Positions 22,620 to 35,499 of a stretch of 64,000 nt of DNA are shown here, one piece after another. The notes beneath the pieces are model-generated. The model worked only from the letters and a program-made list of their open reading frames with translations. It was not told where the DNA came from and searched no databases. Every line of letters begins with the position of its first letter. The first letter of the stretch is position 1. The position numbers and the translations under genes are program-made. Origin of the DNA: Monodelphis domestica (lineage: Eukaryota > Chordata > Mammalia > Didelphimorphia > Didelphidae); contig NC_077234.1 in the NCBI RefSeq assembly GCF_027887165.1, forward strand, positions 247,155,658 to 247,219,657. The letters run 5' to 3'.

Positions 22620-23005
22620 AGATCCATTTGCAGCATGTCTTTGAGGATAGGGACCATTTCTTGTTTATTTTTATTTAAACTTCAGTATTTAGCATAGGTC
22701 CTTGGACTTGGTAGATGTCAATAAACGATTTGGTAGCGAGGTGGCTCAGTAAATAGAGTGCTGGGCCTGGAGTCAGGAAGGCCTGGACTCAAATATAGCC
22801 TCAGACGTTTAGTAGCTATGTGACCTTGGGTAAGTCATTTAACCTCTCTTTGCCTTAATTCACTGGAGAAGGAAATGCCAAAAAAAATCTCATGGACACT
22901 ATTGGTATGCTGTAGTCCACAGGGTCACAGAGAATCGGACATGACTAAACAACTCAACAGCGACAGCATATAAATGTTTGTTGAATGAATGAATGAGTGA
23001 ATGGG
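22620..23005 (+). repeat. LINE/SINE tail split by a younger SINE
   Basis: Positions 22640-22731 read 'tttgaggatagggaccattt...agcataggtcc...gtcaataaacg', and 22975-23005 continue 'atgtttgttgaatgaatgaatg'. Together they are the 3' tail of an L2/L3-type repeat. The SINE of 22733-22972 lies between. Confidence 0.65.
22733..22972 (+). repeat. tRNA-SINE with RTE-type tail (MAR4/WSINE-like)
   Basis: A box gaggtggctcagtaaa, B box-like gactcaaat, then the 'ctggagaaggaaatgcc ... cacagagaatcggacatgac' tail shared with RTE LINEs, which therefore probably mobilised it. The flanks 'ataaacgattt' and 'ataaatgtttg' form an imperfect target duplication. Confidence 0.8.
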
Positions 23006-23514
23006 AGCCTCAAAACCCCAGAGAAAGAGGTTTTTCAAAGTGTGAAAACCATCTGATTCCTGTGAACAGCCCTGCTTGGAAAACCCAGGTACTCCAATAT
23101 ACTACCTTCTATCCTTTCATATGTAAAACAATGTCAGTTAAACCCAGACCATTGTAGTATCATAAGTATTCCGCAGACCCTCAAATTGATATGGAAATAA
23201 TTCATAACGGATCAAGATTAGGTTCTTAAAGAGCCCTTTTTCCATTTTTTCCTTCTTTGGGGTAGATACTTTTAAAACCAAATAATATGTAGATGAACCA
23301 AATCATTTCTTTTAGAATAGAAAAATTCTAGATAGCACAGTTCTGTTTAGTTTTCATTATAATTACATGTAATTATATGTAAATGATTTGAACATTTATA
23401 AACATCAATTTAGAAAAAAAACTATCCAAACCAGGAGTCAGGTAAGGAAGATTTTTAGCATACAAAACCCGGGAAAGGAGAGCAAAAGGAATACCTAGAA
23501 TTTGACTTTGGGTA
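23006..23514. other. Intergenic DNA
   Basis: Unique-looking sequence, no gene or named repeat seen. Confidence 0.45.
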
Positions 23515-23525
23515 ATGCCACTTCT

Positions 23526-23639
23526 TTTTTTTTTTTTTAAACCCTTACCTTCCGTCTTGGAGTCAATACTGTGTATTGGCTCCAAGGCAGAAGAGTGGTA
23601 AGGGCTAGGCAATGGGGGTCAAGTGACTTGCCCAGGGTC
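23526..23639 (-). repeat. 5'-truncated tRNA-SINE, reversed
   Basis: Begins with the complement of the A tail (poly T, 23526-23538) and contains the complement of 'gggcaagtcacttgacccccattgcctagcccttacc'. Perfect 11-bp duplication atgccacttct on both sides (23515-23525, 23640-23650). The tRNA head is missing. Confidence 0.92.
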
Positions 23640-23650
23640 ATGCCACTTCT

Positions 23651-25280
23651 TTACCACATAAATCCCTACTATTTTCATCCTTGATTCCTCTGGCATTTTG
23701 TTATCCTATAACTTTCATAGATCCCTTTCAAGTCCTTGTTTCAATATTTTCTACCCTCGACATCTATAGCAAACTGAAAAGCTAAAATTAGATGCTCAAA
23801 AATAGCATTTTATTTACAAACATTTATTAAAGTCATAAAAGATATCCAAAACAAATTCAAAAGTTAAGTTCATCTTAAATTTATGAATATTTTTTTCTGT
23901 TTTAGAAAAAGTTTAAAAATATGAAGCAGAAGATCAGGAATCTGCCAACTAATATCTAATCTCTTCCCTTTCAAAACCAGATTAAAAACTAAAATGAAAT
24001 CAGAACAAAAATGTGTTCTTTGGCTTTTATCTCCTATTAAAAACCACTTCCCCCACATTTCTGGTTGTTTATAAAAGGCAAATCTGTTCCAAATTTTACC
24101 TATTTTGATAAAAGACGACATATAGTGGATTGCCTCTTTCTTCTCCCTGGTGTTCTTTGAGTTACAGCAGTCTTCCAGCTTTGTATTTCTACCAGGAGCA
24201 TCATAGAGATTAAATCACATACTGTTTAAAAGATTTAAGCACTCTGTTTCACCCTTTCAGTACCCAGAGGGGCTTTTTTAGGTATTATAATTGGGAAATG
24301 TTTATACTTAATAATGAAATGCCCACTTTAACTTGTTCATATACCATTTAAATTTGAATTGAGATGCCATCAAGGAAGTTATTATTTTGGTTTTCAAGTT
24401 CTCCATGGATAGGTAAGGACTCCATGAAGCAGATGAATTTTCTACATATAATGAGATTTATGACACCAGAATTGAGAGGGCCTTACTAAGGAAGAGAAAC
24501 TACAAAGAAAAAACCCTTAGAAACTATTCTTTGAGGATGCTACTCTTTTCTGTATCTCATAGAACCTTGCCTTCACCACAGCCCTACTTTGATGCTATAC
24601 CATAGGGTAGAGCTGAATGCTCATTCTCCCAAGACTGTACGAGATCTGGTAGGTTCTACCAATCAGAAAAGAATTCACTTATTGACTTAAAAGTTATAAG
24701 CAAACAAATAAGTAAATAAAAATAATTTAAGGCAGAAGAGAATAATACTAGGGTCTAGGGGAACTGGGGATGATTTCCTGTAGGTAACAGCTGAGAGTTC
24801 ATTCCAGGTTTGAGTTATATATATCCAGAGAAGGGCATTGAAATGCCTAATTTGGGAGCAGGCTGACAAGAATATGAGGTGCTTCAAGTAGAGTAATGGC
24901 TAATGCCAGATAGTAAAGAATTTTAAAATATTTGGCTGACAGATTTTTATTTTTCCTATAGGCGGTAGAGTCACGGATGATGCTGGAGTAGAGGAGTGAT
25001 AATCATCAGACCTTTGCTTTAGGAAGGTTATTTTGACAGCTGTGTGGAAGTTGGATTGGCATGAGGACAGACTGGAAGCCATTGGATGACCATGTTCACA
25101 CTGATGAAATCATGACTTGAAATACTAACATGTTGAATTATTGAACTATGATTATGCATGTGATATTAGAAGGTTGTTAATAGTAGGAAGTCTGTGTGAT
25201 AAATGGTTGCCTTTTATCAAGCCTCATGGAGAGAAAAAATTCATTTGAAGACTATTTTATTCTATGTAGAACTATAGAGG
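23651..25280. other. Intergenic DNA with one dispersed-repeat piece
   Basis: No gene. Positions 24990-25085 read 'gataatcatcagacctttgctttaggaaggtt...gacagctgtgtgg', a phrase common to an ancient mammalian dispersed repeat that I cannot name with certainty. The rest is unique. Confidence 0.45.
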
Positions 25281-25283
25281 CCA

Positions 25284-25530
25284 GGACAGAGGTGTCAGAC
25301 ATAGCAAATGGGCAGCATTCTTGACTGTATTGCTCCCCAATGCTGCACAAGCCAGATTAAAATGTTATTAGGGAGTATTTAACAAAATAATAAAATAGAA
25401 TGTAGATTATGTTAATATAGTTTTCTAAATCAGTATGTAGCCCATAGGAAATCTTATGTATGGTATAGTATATATATATGGCATATATATATATATATAT
25501 ATATATTTCTATATAATATCCCTGGTCTAG
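25284..25530. mobile_element. hAT-type MITE, second family
   Basis: Starts cagaggtgtcagacata and ends ...atatccctgg. The body 'cagattaaaatgttattagggagtatttaacaaaataat' and 'cagtatgtagcccataggaaatcttatg' is a widespread marsupial hAT miniature element. The proposed 8-bp flanks (ggccagga, gtctaggt) are only partly alike, so it is old. A TA microsatellite expanded inside. Confidence 0.65.
25465..25507. repeat. (TA)n microsatellite
   Basis: Two TA runs separated by 'tggca', inside the hAT element. Confidence 0.9.
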
Positions 25531-25800
25531 GTGATATTACCAGATATAAAATCAAGCTGGTTTGCTGATAGGCACAGGAGTCTGAGTGAGAAAATTTTGG
25601 AAAAGCTCATCAGTGTTATAAGTGGAAGATACTGTAATAGAGGTTTGCTGTTGGGGCATTTGAATGAAAGATTTCATTGTAATCTATTCAGAACTGAGCA
25701 TCAGTATGGATATGACCAGCAATTTTGCCTGATAGAGCAATTTCATTCCTGGAACATGATGACAGTCATTTGGGATTATAAGATGATAAGATGCAACTAG
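25531..25800. other. Intergenic DNA with unassigned open frame
   Basis: An 89-residue plus-strand open frame spans this stretch but begins at the edge of a transposon and shows no domain. I do not call it a gene. Confidence 0.35.
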
Positions 25801-25990
25801 ACATTAATACAATTAATAAACACCAATTAAATTTTTATGATGCACCAGGCACTGCACTAAGTAAATACTAGGGATATAAAAAGAAAGCACTAACAAGGCC
25901 TTTCAGAAACTTCTATTCTAATGGGGGAGACAGCAATTCAGTACATAAAAGATAGGTACAGAGTAGAAAGGAACTTGTAAGTGACTGAAT
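25801..25990 (+). repeat. MAR1-type SINE
   Basis: 'tgatgcaccaggcactgcactaagtaaatactagggatataaaaag...attctaatgggggagaca' is the 5' half of the family also seen at 19345. Confidence 0.75.
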
Positions 25991-25999
25991 ATATTGGGT

Positions 26000-27150
26000 T
26001 TTTTTTCCTCCTGGGCATGTATAAACAGTTCTAGGTGAGATAATTCCTCCCACACCATCTCTACCAATGATCTTTAAATTATCTCTTTGACTTAATTTTT
26101 TCTAGTTTTTGTTAACAAATTATCTTACTTTTTTTCCTGGACTTTAAAAAAAAAAACGAACTTTTGATTTTGTACTAATATTTCTTGCTGTCTCATTGAA
26201 GCAAACCAAGCAACTGTAGCTTTTTGTTTGGCCCATTCTGATTTTCAGGAAGTCTGTTATTTGGGTATATTTTACTACTTTATGTTATATGCTATTTATT
26301 CTATGGAACATGGGAGTTTCTTATTCCATAGATTTTAATTTCATTTTTTTATCTCTTCCTTCATTTTTGTCTAGGTATTCATATAGCCCTTATAGAGAAA
26401 TCCATCATTTCCTATGAGTCTTAATATGGAGTAGCTCTTCCTTTCAATTTTTGGGTATTGAGTTTTTTGATATCTCTGAATATACAGTAATTCTTTACAG
26501 TGACCATTGTTTTTCTTAAGTTTATTCATTTTAGCCTGAGATTTTCAATTGGGAGTTTGTCCCCAGATGGGACTCCACCCCTTGCTGTGCTTTTTTATGG
26601 AGTCCCTCCTTGTTTTTAATCTGAGTCACTAGGATTCCTGTGCAGATTTCCTCTTTGTGTAGTTAGGCCACCCATACCCTCCCTGCACCTTTGAGGTTCA
26701 GAGAAATGGCTTCTCATATTCCGTAATGGTGCTTCTAGAAAGAGGTCCAGGGACTGAGAGGTCCTGGGTCTGAGATTTCCAGGACTGAGCACTGTAGAAC
26801 CTAGACTGGTAACTAGTGATGCCAGTTATTTCCAGCGTCCATGCTCTGGGTTTCTGTTCACCCTGGTTCTTTCTTGTGAGAGGCTTGTGCTTTTGTTACC
26901 CCTCCATATGAGATTTGTGGGTGATACATCTACTTAGTCCTTTGTGCTGGGATACTCCTGTCTTCTTTGCTTATATTGGACCTCACTTCCTTGGTGGACC
27001 TCCTTTACCATAGTTGTTGGGCTTCTGTTTGACTTACATAGTTCTGTAATGGAATAAGGAATTTACTATGGTTTCTCATTGGATTTCTTGACCATTATTT
27101 GGCCAAACACAGTTTTAAGGATTTTGCTAGAGAAGGTGTCTAGGAGCTAG
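26000..27150 (-). mobile_element. Probable 5' part of an old L1 (ORF1 and 5' UTR)
   Basis: Read on the minus strand, 26560-26100 has the A-rich, broken-coil character of L1 ORF1, and 27150-26560 has the GC-richer, non-coding character of an L1 5' UTR, including 'tctcagacccaggacctctc'-type phrases. Strongly diverged; identification is tentative. Confidence 0.4.
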
Positions 27151-30100
27151 GCTGCCTGCATCCAGTCAAGCAGTGATTTTGAAAATCCAGATTCTGTGTC
27201 CTCTCACCCACCAGCAGGGCCCTGAGTCCCGATTGGGCTTTCTCCTTGTAGCCAGAGACTGGTGCTTTTCAGTCTTTCTAGTCATCATGGCCTTTTGGCC
27301 TTTGTGTTACCTAATCCTTGGTGTTGTGTTCTGTTTTATGCAGCCTCATTCTTGTGGTTAGGACAGGGAAGAAGTAAGTTCTTTTGGCCAGTGACATTGC
27401 TGTCTAACCATCCAGGCCTATTCGAGGTTTGGGGTGGAAATTTAATCCTGGTCTTGGTGTTGAGCGCCAAGTCTGGTGGAGATGTTGCCTGGTCATTAGA
27501 GAGTGAGTAGAGCCCGATGGGGTGAAGTCTTGGTTGAAGTGGAAGAAAAGGCTGTCAGGTTTTTTGCATTTAGTTCAGACCCGTTGAAGGTATGTTACTT
27601 GTGGATTCCTTCCTAATGCAGCCTCAACTTCATAGTTGAGAGTCACTGAATGTGTTCCTCAGTGGTCCAGAACCAGTGCGTGGATATCTGGGCCTTAGGT
27701 AGTTTGTGCCTGGTGATTGAGACTACTTGGATAGGTGAGCCATAGGCTAAAAGCCTAGTAGAGACCTTTCCTAGTAGTACGAGGAAGATGGAGGTATAAC
27801 CTGAAGTTCAGTATTCCATGCAGCCTTGCTCTACTGGTTTAAGTCCAATGGAACGTCTAGCCTACTAACTGTGGCTGTGTGGCCAATGGCTGCTCCATTT
27901 GTAAGACCCGGTGGAGGTGAGAGGTTCCCCCAGGGGCGTTGTTTCTTGATCTTGGTAGCTTTGGACCTCGTTCATGGGAGCAACACGGCCCCGTGTTCAA
28001 AGTTTGATAGAAACATAAACGTGATTTGGGAGACATAATTCTTTGCTGTATTTGAATGGGAGAGAACGATTTGTGCCCCTCATTCCACACAGGAATTCAG
28101 TGCTGCCTGATAATCAAGATACTGCCATGGCTGGATAAATAGGCAAGCACTTTGCACAGGGTTGAATAATCCTAGCCACAATATTAGAACTGATTATGTT
28201 TTTACATTTCTGGAAGCTTGGTGTGGTCAAGACTTCACCGTCTCCCAGGTCAAAGGGAACATGTTGCCTTGATCAGTAGCAATATGATCTAGGATTAGAA
28301 TCTGGGACAACATCATCTTAATGCTAAAGTTTAGTGGAGTTATGGCCAGCTGGTGAAAGCCAGAGGGAATCTTTGCCCCCTTGTCCAGACATAGAATATA
28401 TATGGTTTTGGTTTGGGATTGGATTTGGTCCAAATCCTCTAGAACCATGGATTAGTGGTCAGAGTTCTGTAGGATGTCTGACTTGTTCTGGGACCCAGTT
28501 TAGGGTTAGTCACATGTTTGGGACTCAGTGGATCTTTGTTTTGGTGGTCAGGCTCTATGCAGATTTTCCCACATCATTCAGGACTGCTTTCGTTGAGAGC
28601 TGGTGGTCTGAGCCCCAAACGGCCGCAACTTTGTCTGTCTACGACGATGGGCAACTCAGTGTTTGTAGTGATTTAGTGAACTGTTAGCCAAATGGCCAAG
28701 ATGTCCCATGACTTTAGAACAAGGACTCGGTCAGCTATGACTTGGTGTCTGTGACCAGGCCAGAGTTCTTAAGCCGTCCGAGTTCCGGCTTAATGAGCAA
28801 TGGCTGATCAGGGCCGTGCCTGAACGTTTAGCGTATTTGGGTGCTGATCGAAGGGTCGACACCTGCATAGCCTTTGCTTAACAACTGAGACCATAAGTAA
28901 GTTCTGAGTCAAAATAGGGTGAGGCTTTCTGGCGAAGGCTGGAGTTTCCATGATGCTGGCACGCTGGTGAGGTTTTTGTTCCGTTTACAACTCTGCCGGG
29001 CAAGGTAGGGAGTGCCCAGGTCTGTGCTTCCTCCGTGGCCATCGGGGCCTCACTCGGCGTTGCTTGTGATCGTGAACGATAACCCTGGGATGGTGTCTGG
29101 ACGCCGGCGTTAAGAAACGAGCTTCTAAGCAATGACACCTCGATTGCCTACAGAGTCGACCTCTCAGTCTGCTTCATTAGCAGGAAGAATTTAAGCAGGA
29201 CTTTCTGTTCTTACATACAAGAAGTAAAGGGTGTTGTAAGGAGTTCTTTCTACACGGATTTTCATTACGTGGATTTTGCCCTTCAGCTTCCTGTGCATTA
29301 GACCCTCACCCCTCTCACCGTGTTATAGGATCCAGTGCTACCGAAAGACTCCGGCCTCTTTTCTAATAGTGAAAGACATTGTAGGGGTTGCGGAGGCCAG
29401 GATGGGGCCTAGTAAACAGTACTTGCAGTGCCCACAAATTGGGTGCTGTGCACACGTGCCAGAGCTCTAGTGCTCAGAAGCTCCGTCACGAGGAGGGGGA
29501 GGGCTGCACATTCTCCAGGAGTGCCTGAGGATCTGATGAAACCAGAAGACGCCTTTGGCATTGGAAAACTTTCAAAAGCCAAGTATTTCCGTTCATTTCT
29601 CTTTGTTTGGAGCGCCCTCTTTCTCATGCCGTTTTCTTATTTTGTGACGGAACTTAGTGACTGTTAAGAACACATTTCTGCATTGACCCCTGTGATAGTG
29701 ATCGGGAGTGAGGAAACAAACCTTTATGCCTTCCCAGTAAAGCTGCTCTGCCCTCCAAGAGACGTGGCGCTGTCGTCTGCGCGGAATTCGCTCTGCTTGT
29801 GGCCGCTGGGGACCTTGATCCGCTGCTTGGGCCTCGGAGGCCTGCAGACACCAGGCTCGGTGTCAGTGTCGGGAAACCCTCAGCCTGGCGTCGCTGGCGT
29901 GGCCGCACAACTGCTGCTTCTTGGTCTGGGGACTGGGAGCCGCGGAGCCCCCGAAGTTACAGTCAGCTCCTGAAGAAGAGTGGCGGCGGCGGGGCAGAGA
30001 GGCCCTCGCACACCAGCCGGCCTCGGCGCGGTGCTCTGGGCTGGTCGGTGACTAACTCGCTCCACTCGGCGCTCTTTCTCTGGCCCCAAAGGGCGAGCGG

Positions 30101-31074
30101 TGCAGCCAGGGATACACGCAGGCTTTGAAGCGGGGCGACTTGTGACCCTGGTGCTGTGATTGTGATGTGATGCCGATGCTGGCCGGGCCCTGCTGCTGAT
30201 GGAGGCGTTATAACAGGACTCCGCTTGTCTGCTCCGATCCCTCCCAAGCTGCGACTGCTGTGCCGAGTGATGAGACTACCGAGCCCTCATGGCCTGATCC
30301 GATGCTCGGGCCGCCTGCAGACTGCCCTGTGTGTTACAGAAGGGGTCTGGCAAATGGGGCGAGAGCTGAGAGCCCCATCTCGCCCTTTAGAACGCTTACT
30401 CGGGGCCGGAGGCGGGATCTGGCGACGTAGGATTGCCCGGAGCTGGGGTGACCATCAGCGTTCAGCAACGCCTCGGGCTCTTCGGATCTTTGGTCCTGCG
30501 ACTCACGGCCGGGGCCTGGAGCCACATGTATCCTCAGGTCAGACATTCAAGGCCTTTGCCGTTGTACCCAGTTGGCCCAAACCTCCTGAAGTCTTGGGCC
30601 TGCCCTCGCCTAGGTGGACTGTCCCCTAGAATCCAAGGCCCGGGTGGAGCCTCTATGCAATGGCGGGACATTAAAACGGGCAGCAAGGCCAGGCCTAGTG
30701 TTGCCTCGGAGCCAAATCAAGTCTTGGCATTTTGGTCTTGCTTAGGTGAACGCTCAAGGCTATTAGAAGTATGGTCGAGGGTCTGCTCCCTGGTGGAATT
30801 TTGCCGTGGTGTGGGGGTTGTTGAGCAATGGCTGATCAAGGGAGGTCATTAAACACAGACCAGATGTCAGTGTCCACTGGGCTTAGGCTCCAAAGTATCC
30901 TTGACTGTTCACAGGACCGGCACTTGGAGGGTTTCCCTGGCTGGTATGGGCTACTCATGGTAGTTTGGGGACTGGGATGTTCCTGCCTGATGATGGACAT
31001 TTGATTCAAGTGTGGTCCAGAAGTGAAGGTGAAGACAAGACCGTTATTCAGTCATGCCCAATGCTTCATGACCC
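27151..31074. other. Non-repetitive host stretch with CpG-rich core
   Basis: No interspersed repeat is recognised in almost 4 kb, unlike the rest of the window. The plus strand is G- and T-rich. Phrases recur loosely: atgcagcct at 27338, 27615 and 27818; gacccgttgaaggt at 27578 and gacccggtggaggt at 27905; and an exact 17-base repeat tgagcaatggctgatca at 28794 and 30822. Open frames are short, overlap on both strands and show no domain. It could be a long non-coding RNA or a regulatory region. No function can be assigned from sequence. Confidence 0.45.
28550..30750. promoter_or_regulatory. CpG-island-like region
   Basis: CpG dinucleotides are dense, particularly 29760-30520 (for example ggcggcggcgg at 29981, cctcggcgcgg at 30023). 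This is exceptional for a marsupial intergenic region and typical of a promoter. A donor-like sequence atcctcag|gtcaga occurs at about 30531-30545. Direction of transcription cannot be decided. Confidence 0.55.
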
Positions 31075-31225
31075 TGCGCACCTGAGTTCAAATCCAGCCT
31101 CAGACCTGGGCAGGTTACTTCACTGTTTGCCTTCGTTTCTTCATCTGTGAATGAGCTGGAGAAGGAAATGCCAAGAAAACCTCAAATGGACTCATGAAGA
31201 ATTGGGCACGATTGAAACAAGGTCA
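31075..31225 (+). repeat. tRNA-SINE with RTE-type tail, 5'-truncated
   Basis: Starts inside the B box (gagttcaaatccagcctcag) and runs through 'ctggagaaggaaatgccaag' to 'attgggcacgattgaaacaa', the RTE-shared tail. It abuts the 3' end of a reversed RTE. Confidence 0.75.
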
Positions 31226-34019
31226 TATTCATAACTTCTGTGACACTGTCTATTCATCCCATTCTCTGCTGTCTCTTTCTCCTTTTGCCTTCAGTACTTT
31301 CCATCATCAGTGTCTTTTCTAACGAGTTCTGTCTTTTTATGATGTGGCTCTAGATAAGTATTCGTCCTTCCATTGAATGGTCAGAGGTACTGTTGTAAAG
31401 TAGGGACTGATTTGATCTGCTTGATGTCCAAATTGCTCCCCAAAGCATTCTCCTGCATTACAGTTTGAGAGTGTTAATTCTGTGGTGCTCAGCTTTCCTT
31501 CATAGTCCCTTCTTTCACAGCCAAGCATTACGACTGGAAAAGCCATAGCTTTGACTTCGATGTAGGTTTGTCTGCAGGGTAATGCAGACAAATGCAGGTT
31601 TTTAGAAGGCTGTCCAGAGCAAGGGGCCTTTAAATGTCGGGGTTGCAGTTGTGGTCTGCACTGGTCTTCGGGCTCAAGAATAGAAAATTTGACATTGCTT
31701 CCATTTCCTCTGCCTCCGTCTGCCAGGAAGTGAGAAGACCATTTGCCATGATCTTCGCTGTTTTGATTTTTTTAATGTTAAGCTTCAAGCCAGCTTTCAC
31801 TTCTCCTTTTACACCTCATCAAGAGACTTCTTCACTCTCTTTCACTTTCTGCCATCAGAGCGGGATCAGCTGCATATCTGAGGCTGTTGCTGTTTCGGCC
31901 AGCAGTCTTAATTTCAGTTTGGGATTCATCCAGCCTAACATTTTGCCTGATGTGCTCTGCCTTTAAGGCAAACATGAGGTGACACCTATAGAGCCTTGTT
32001 GAACCAATGACTTGGTCTATGTTTGGTTCTGACTGCTGCTTCTTGGCCCACGTACAGGCTCCTTAGGAGAGAAGTAAGATGATCTGAATCTCCCATCTCT
32101 TTGAGAACTTGCCACATTTTGTTGTGATCCACACAGTCAAAAGTTAGAGCACAGTCCATGAATCAGAAGTAGATGCTTTTCTGGAACTCTCACGTTCTCC
32201 ATCTTCTGGTGAACGTTGGCCATTTGATCCTCGGCCTCTTCAAAAGCCAGCCTGCCCTTGTGGTGATTCTTAGTTCACATTGGTAGAGCCTGCCTTATGG
32301 AACTTAAGCCTAATTTTGCTAATGTGAATGCACATAATTAAAATGAATGCAGTTGTTTGATAGTTTGAAAATGTTTTGGTATTGCCCTTCTTTAGGATTG
32401 GGACATCAACTGACCTTTTCCTTCCGGGGCCACTTTTGAGTTTTGAAAATGTGTTAGCCTATTGAATCTGACACTTTAACTTCGTCATCTTTTAGGATTT
32501 TAAACCGTCTATCTGGAATCCTATCCCCTCCACTAGCCTTTTTAGCAGGGCTTCCTAAGGCCCACCTGACTTCACTCTATAGGACGTCTAACTAGGTCAA
32601 TAATCAAACCATAGTGGTGTTCAGTGATTATAAGGTCTTTCTTGAATAGGTCTTCTTTACATTCCTTCCTTAAAGTCTACTTTTGTTAAGTCCCTGCCAT
32701 CTTCGTCGTGCCCATTTTGCACCAAACATTCCCTTGGTATTTCCAGCTTACCTGATGATCACTGCACTTTTAAGAAAATTTTATTTCTCCTTGCCATTCT
32801 CTGAAACTCTGCAATCTCTTTTATATATGTTTCCCTTTCTCCTTTCCTTCTTTTCTCAGCTATTTGTAAAGCTTTATTAGACAGCCACATAGCTTTCTTG
32901 CTCTTCTTTTGGGGGGATGTATTTTTGTTGTTGCCTATTGTACGGTATTGTGAACCTCTAATTCTTCAGGTACTCTATTTACCTGATCTAATTCCTTCAA
33001 TATTTTCATCACCCTGGCTACATATTCCAGAGGAATATTATTTAGAGCATACCTATATGCTATGATGGTTTTCTCTACTTTCTTAAATTTAAATCTAAAT
33101 TTTATAAGAAGAAGCTCATGATCTGAGTCACAGTCAGCCCCAGATCTTGTTTTAACTGACTGAATATAGCTCTTTCGCCTTTGGCTGCAAAGTATTAGGT
33201 CAGTCTGATTTTTGTATTGTCTATCTGGTGATGTTGGTCCATTTATAGAATTGCCTTTTGGGTTTTTGAAAAAGAATATTTGCTATTGTGTTATTTTGAA
33301 GTGAGTTATCTTGACAAAACTCTCTTAGTCTCTTGTCCTGCTTCAGACAGTATGCCAAGGCCAAACTCACCTTTTATTCCAAATATCTTTTTATTGTCTG
33401 CTTAAGCATTCCAATTCCTTATGATGAATGGACATCTTTTTTTTTAATGCTACTTCTAGAAGATGTTGTAGATCTTCATAGAACGAAGCAGCTTTGTTCT
33501 CTTCAGCGTCAGTGGTTGAGGCATACATTTGTATTATTCTGTTGTTGAATTGTTTACCTTTGATTTGAACAGCATTCTGTCATTTTTGAGATTTTACCCT
33601 AATCCTGCTTTTCTCAGCCTCTTATTGACTATGAGAGTGATGCCATTTCTTCTAAGGGATTCTTAGCCATAGTCGAAGATGAAATGATCATCTGAAGTAA
33701 ATTCACCCATTCCCATCTGTTTAAGATCACTGACACACAAGATATTGATGTAGTTGCCCTATATTCTTCTCTAGCAACATGTTGGGTACCTTCTAACCCA
33801 GGCAGTTCATTTTTCTGGTCTTTCATATCTTTTGTCATTTTAATACTGTCCATGGGATTTTCTTGGTAAAGATACCAGAGTGGTTTGTTATTTCCATCTT
33901 TGGTGGATCACTTTGGTCAGAACTTTCTACCCTAGCTTGTCTGTCTTGGGCAACCTTGTAAGGCATAGTTCGTAGTTTGAGCTATGCAAGCCCCTGTGCC
34001 ACAAGACAGTGATCCAAGA
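31226..34019 (-). mobile_element. RTE/BovB-like LINE, nearly full length, broken
   Basis: Read on the minus strand, from 34019: a 5' leader ('ggatcactgtcttgtggcac...gcttgcatagctcaa') known from BovB-type elements, the endonuclease region (33853-33629, with ISCVSVILNRWEWVN), the reverse transcriptase region, and a C-terminal 'KAMAFPVVMLGCE' block at about 31520-31560. The RT active site reads YAAD (31865-31876) instead of YADD, so one catalytic aspartate is lost. Numerous stops and shifts. It inserted into the host stretch of 27.2-34.4 kb. Confidence 0.8.
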
Positions 34020-34419
34020 GGGTGTTCACTGGTTATCACCTGATAAATATTGTGGTCTGATTGATTTCCAATGGGGTCTCATACCTATAGTTAGGGTCTG
34101 GTTGAAATATAATTCAGTTAAAAGGTGTGGCCTTGTAGTCAAAATCCTATGGAGTTTCAGCTCTGTGGTTATGATATATGAAGTGTTCAGAGTCGCAGGA
34201 ACGCAAAAGATTCCTCTGGCTTAGTGTTTGAAGCCTAGTTATGGTCTAGCTATTGCACTGACTTTGTGACTGGGAATGGTAAGGACAGCTTTAACTATAA
34301 CCTAATCTTTCTAAATGGTTAGGATACATTTGTGGCCCTTACGTTGTGATTGGATCATGGTAAAAACATCTTTACCTCTGGGATAATCAGGATGTCTTAA
34401 CAGTGAAGTGTTGTCCTGG
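34020..34419. other. Continuation of the host stretch before the ERV
   Basis: The same G/T-rich, repeat-free style as 27.2-31.0 kb ('tagggtctggttgaaatat', 'gttatggtctagctattgc'). It ends at the GATT target of the retrovirus and resumes for about 65 bases at 47409. No gene recognised. Confidence 0.45.
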
Positions 34420-34423
34420 GATT

Positions 34424-35499
<1,076 letters not shown>

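Noticed and set aside
25531-25800. 89-residue plus-strand frame
   Set aside because: It begins at the edge of a hAT element, has no domain, and is followed directly by a SINE.
29799-30629. Several 90-140-residue frames in the CpG island
   Set aside because: The same reason: open by composition, on both strands, with no domain.
27151-31074. Identification as the marsupial X-silencing RNA locus (Rsx)
   Set aside because: Size, CpG island and repeated phrases made me consider it, but I cannot recall its sequence well enough and no specific motif supports it.
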